Part shown: piece after piece, positions 62,690 to 64,000 of the stretch | Layout: each line of letters opens with the position of its first letter | How positions within the stretch are numbered: the stretch's first letter is position 1 | Origin: Acetobacter okinawensis | GTDB taxonomy: Bacteria; Pseudomonadota; Alphaproteobacteria; Acetobacterales; Acetobacteraceae | Length of the DNA stretch: 64,000 nt | Assembly: GCF_002153655.1 (NCBI RefSeq) | Contig: NZ_JOPJ01000004.1 | Span: 1 to 64,000, forward strand | Direction: 5' to 3' | Notes under the pieces: generated by a model | Database searches by the model: none | Told to the model about the DNA's origin: nothing | Seen by the model: the letters and a program-made list of their open reading frames with translations, nothing else | Made by a program: the position numbers and the translations under genes

Positions 62690-64000
62690 TCAGCCTTCGC
62701 GGCTTTTGGAGCGCTTTTTGCGTTCATTCGGATCAAGGTAACGCTTACGCAGACGAATGGCCGACGGGGTCACTTCCACCAGCTCATCATCTTCAATGTA
62801 AGCAATAGCCTGTTCCAAAGACATACGGCGCGGGGGGGTCAGCATCAGAGCTTCGTCCTTGCCCGATGCGCGCATGTTGGTCAGCTTCTTTTCACGAACC
62901 GGATTCACTTCCAGATCGTTTTCACGCGAATGCTCACCAATAATCATGCCGACGTAGACTTTTTCGCCCGCATCCACAAACAGCGTCCCACGGTCCTGCA
63001 GGGAGAACAGGGAGTAGGTTGTGGTGTTGCCGTCTTCAGCCGAGATCAGCGACCCGTTGCGGCGCCCTTCAATGGTGCCAGCATACGGCTGATACCCAAA
63101 GAACAGACGGTTCATAATGCCCGTACCGCGCGTGTCGGTCAGGAATTCACCATGATAGCCGATCAGCCCGCGTGAGGGGATGATGAAGGTCAGACGCACC
63201 TTGTCGCCACCGGAGGGGCGCATATCCTGCATCTGGCCCTTACGCAGAGACATCTTCTCCACGACCACGCCAGAATAGGGTTCGTCCACGTCAATGGTGA
63301 CTTCTTCGTACGGTTCTTCACGCTCACCGGTTTCTTCGTTCGTGCGGAACAGCACGCGCGGACGACCGATGGTCAGTTCAAACCCTTCACGGCGCATGGT
63401 TTCAATCAGCACGCCAAGCTGAAGTTCACCACGGCCTGCCACTTCAAACGCTTCGCTTTCGGGGCTGTCGGTCACGCGAATAGCAATATTGCTTTCGGTT
63501 TCCTTGAACAGACGGTCACGAATCTGGCGCGATGTGACCTTTTTGCCTTCACGACCACCCAGAGGGCCGTCATTGAGGCGGAAGGTCATGGACAGGGTCG
63601 GCGGGTCAACCGGAATGGCGTGCAGGGGCTCGCTCACTTCGGGGGCTGCGATCGTGTCGGGAATGGTCGCTTCGGACAGACCTGCAACGGCCACAATGTC
63701 CCCGGCTTCAACTTCCTCAACCGCCACGCGCTCAAGGCCACGGAAGGAGAGCAGCTTGGTCAGGCGGCCCGTTTCTACCACGGAGCCATCGGCGCGCAGC
63801 ACCTTGACCGGCATGTTCACACGGGCACGCCCCTGCTCAACACGCCCGGTCAGCACGCGACCAAGGAAGTTGTCGTTTTCCAGGATTGTAGCCGTCATGG
63901 CGAACGGCTTGTCCTTGTCCAGCACGGGGGCCGGCACATGCTTGAGGATCAGGTCAAACATGGGGCTGAGGTCCTTACGGGCCCCTTCCAGCTCCAGATC
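62690..64000 (-). CDS. typA: GTP-binding protein TypA/BipA, N-terminus beyond window
   Basis: TypA is a ribosome-associated GTPase acting in 50S assembly and stress or cold growth. The visible 436 residues are the C-terminal two thirds: the tail of the G domain up to DLSPMFDLILKHVPAP, EF-Tu-like domain II (NDNFLGRVLTGRVEQGRARV), LSMTFRLNDGPLGGREG, AFEVAGRGELQLGVLIETMRREGFEL, the FIIPSRGLIGYHGEFL stretch and the C-terminal domain ending RKKRSKSREG. The frame is open to the window end, so the GTPase motifs lie upstream. Confidence 0.95.
   Translation of the reverse strand, partial: DLELEGARKDLSPMFDLILKHVPAPVLDKDKPFAMTATILENDNFLGRVLTGRVEQGRARVNMPVKVLRADGSVVETGRLTKLLSFRGLERVAVEEVEAGDIVAVAGLSEATIPDTIAAPEVSEPLHAIPVDPPTLSMTFRLNDGPLGGREGKKVTSRQIRDRLFKETESNIAIRVTDSPESEAFEVAGRGELQLGVLIETMRREGFELTIGRPRVLFRTNEETGEREEPYEEVTIDVDEPYSGVVVEKMSLRKGQMQDMRPSGGDKVRLTFIIPSRGLIGYHGEFLTDTRGTGIMNRLFFGYQPYAGTIEGRRNGSLISAEDGNTTTYSLFSLQDRGTLFVDAGEKVYVGMIIGEHSRENDLEVNPVREKKLTNMRASGKDEALMLTPPRRMSLEQAIAYIEDDELVEVTPSAIRLRKRYLDPNERKKRSKSREG

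Overview
The window is a gene-dense chromosomal segment (about 65 protein genes, one tRNA) of a GC-rich alphaproteobacterium, most probably an acetic acid bacterium (Acetobacteraceae, Acetobacter-like; inferred from protein character and gene order, not from a search). Pointers are a membrane-bound PQQ glucose dehydrogenase with an N-terminal membrane domain, LpxI in place of LpxH in the lipid A block, a MetX-MetW pair, a thioredoxin-reductase-like ferredoxin-NADP reductase, and the order rpmH-rnpA-yidC-engB-argB-dapD-dapE. No phage, insertion sequence, CRISPR array or obvious island was seen; this is core genome with a few accessory genes.

Layout. 1-7.5 kb: end of a short-chain dehydrogenase, an NCS1 permease, rlmB (opposite strand), an RNase D-like exonuclease, then kdsD-lptC-lptA-lptB, which joins Kdo precursor synthesis to LPS export. 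7.5-10.6 kb: MOSC protein, a TonB-like membrane stub, hpf, DUF1150 protein and Hsp20. 10.8-13.2 kb: def-fmt-truA. 13.2-20.2 kb (minus): rpmH-rnpA-yidC-engB-argB-dapD-dapE-membrane protein. 20.7-39.7 kb (minus): one almost unbroken envelope and growth-control block, read as folK, rpoZ-rsh-acpS-lepB-rnc-era, then pyrH-frr-uppS-cdsA-dxr-rseP-bamA-skp-lpxD-fabZ-lpxA-lpxI-gloA. It covers stringent response, isoprenoid and undecaprenyl supply, phospholipid, outer-membrane protein assembly and lipid A.

39.9-50 kb: a NYN-domain protein, beta-carbonic anhydrase, an EEP-fold hydrolase, a RhlE-type RNA helicase behind a long AT-rich leader, metX-metW, lepA and an MHYT-GGDEF-EAL protein. 50.1-53.6 kb: gcd followed by a small ORF and an S24-like regulator whose protease residues are missing. 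53.7-64 kb: glnB-glnA, an aminotransferase, tRNA-His(GTG), a small lipoprotein, icd, ferredoxin-NADP reductase, D-amino acid dehydrogenase, a His/Lys/Ala-rich exported peptide and the C-terminal part of typA.

Nothing here is clearly a new multi-gene system. The best leads are the protease-dead S24 regulator attached to gcd, an orphan membrane-anchored histidine-kinase-like dimerisation helix (20274-20669), a pair of mutually exclusive hairpins in the pyrH leader, the 495-bp AT-rich leader of the RNA helicase, a greatly enlarged LptA, and a possible small RNA beside typA.
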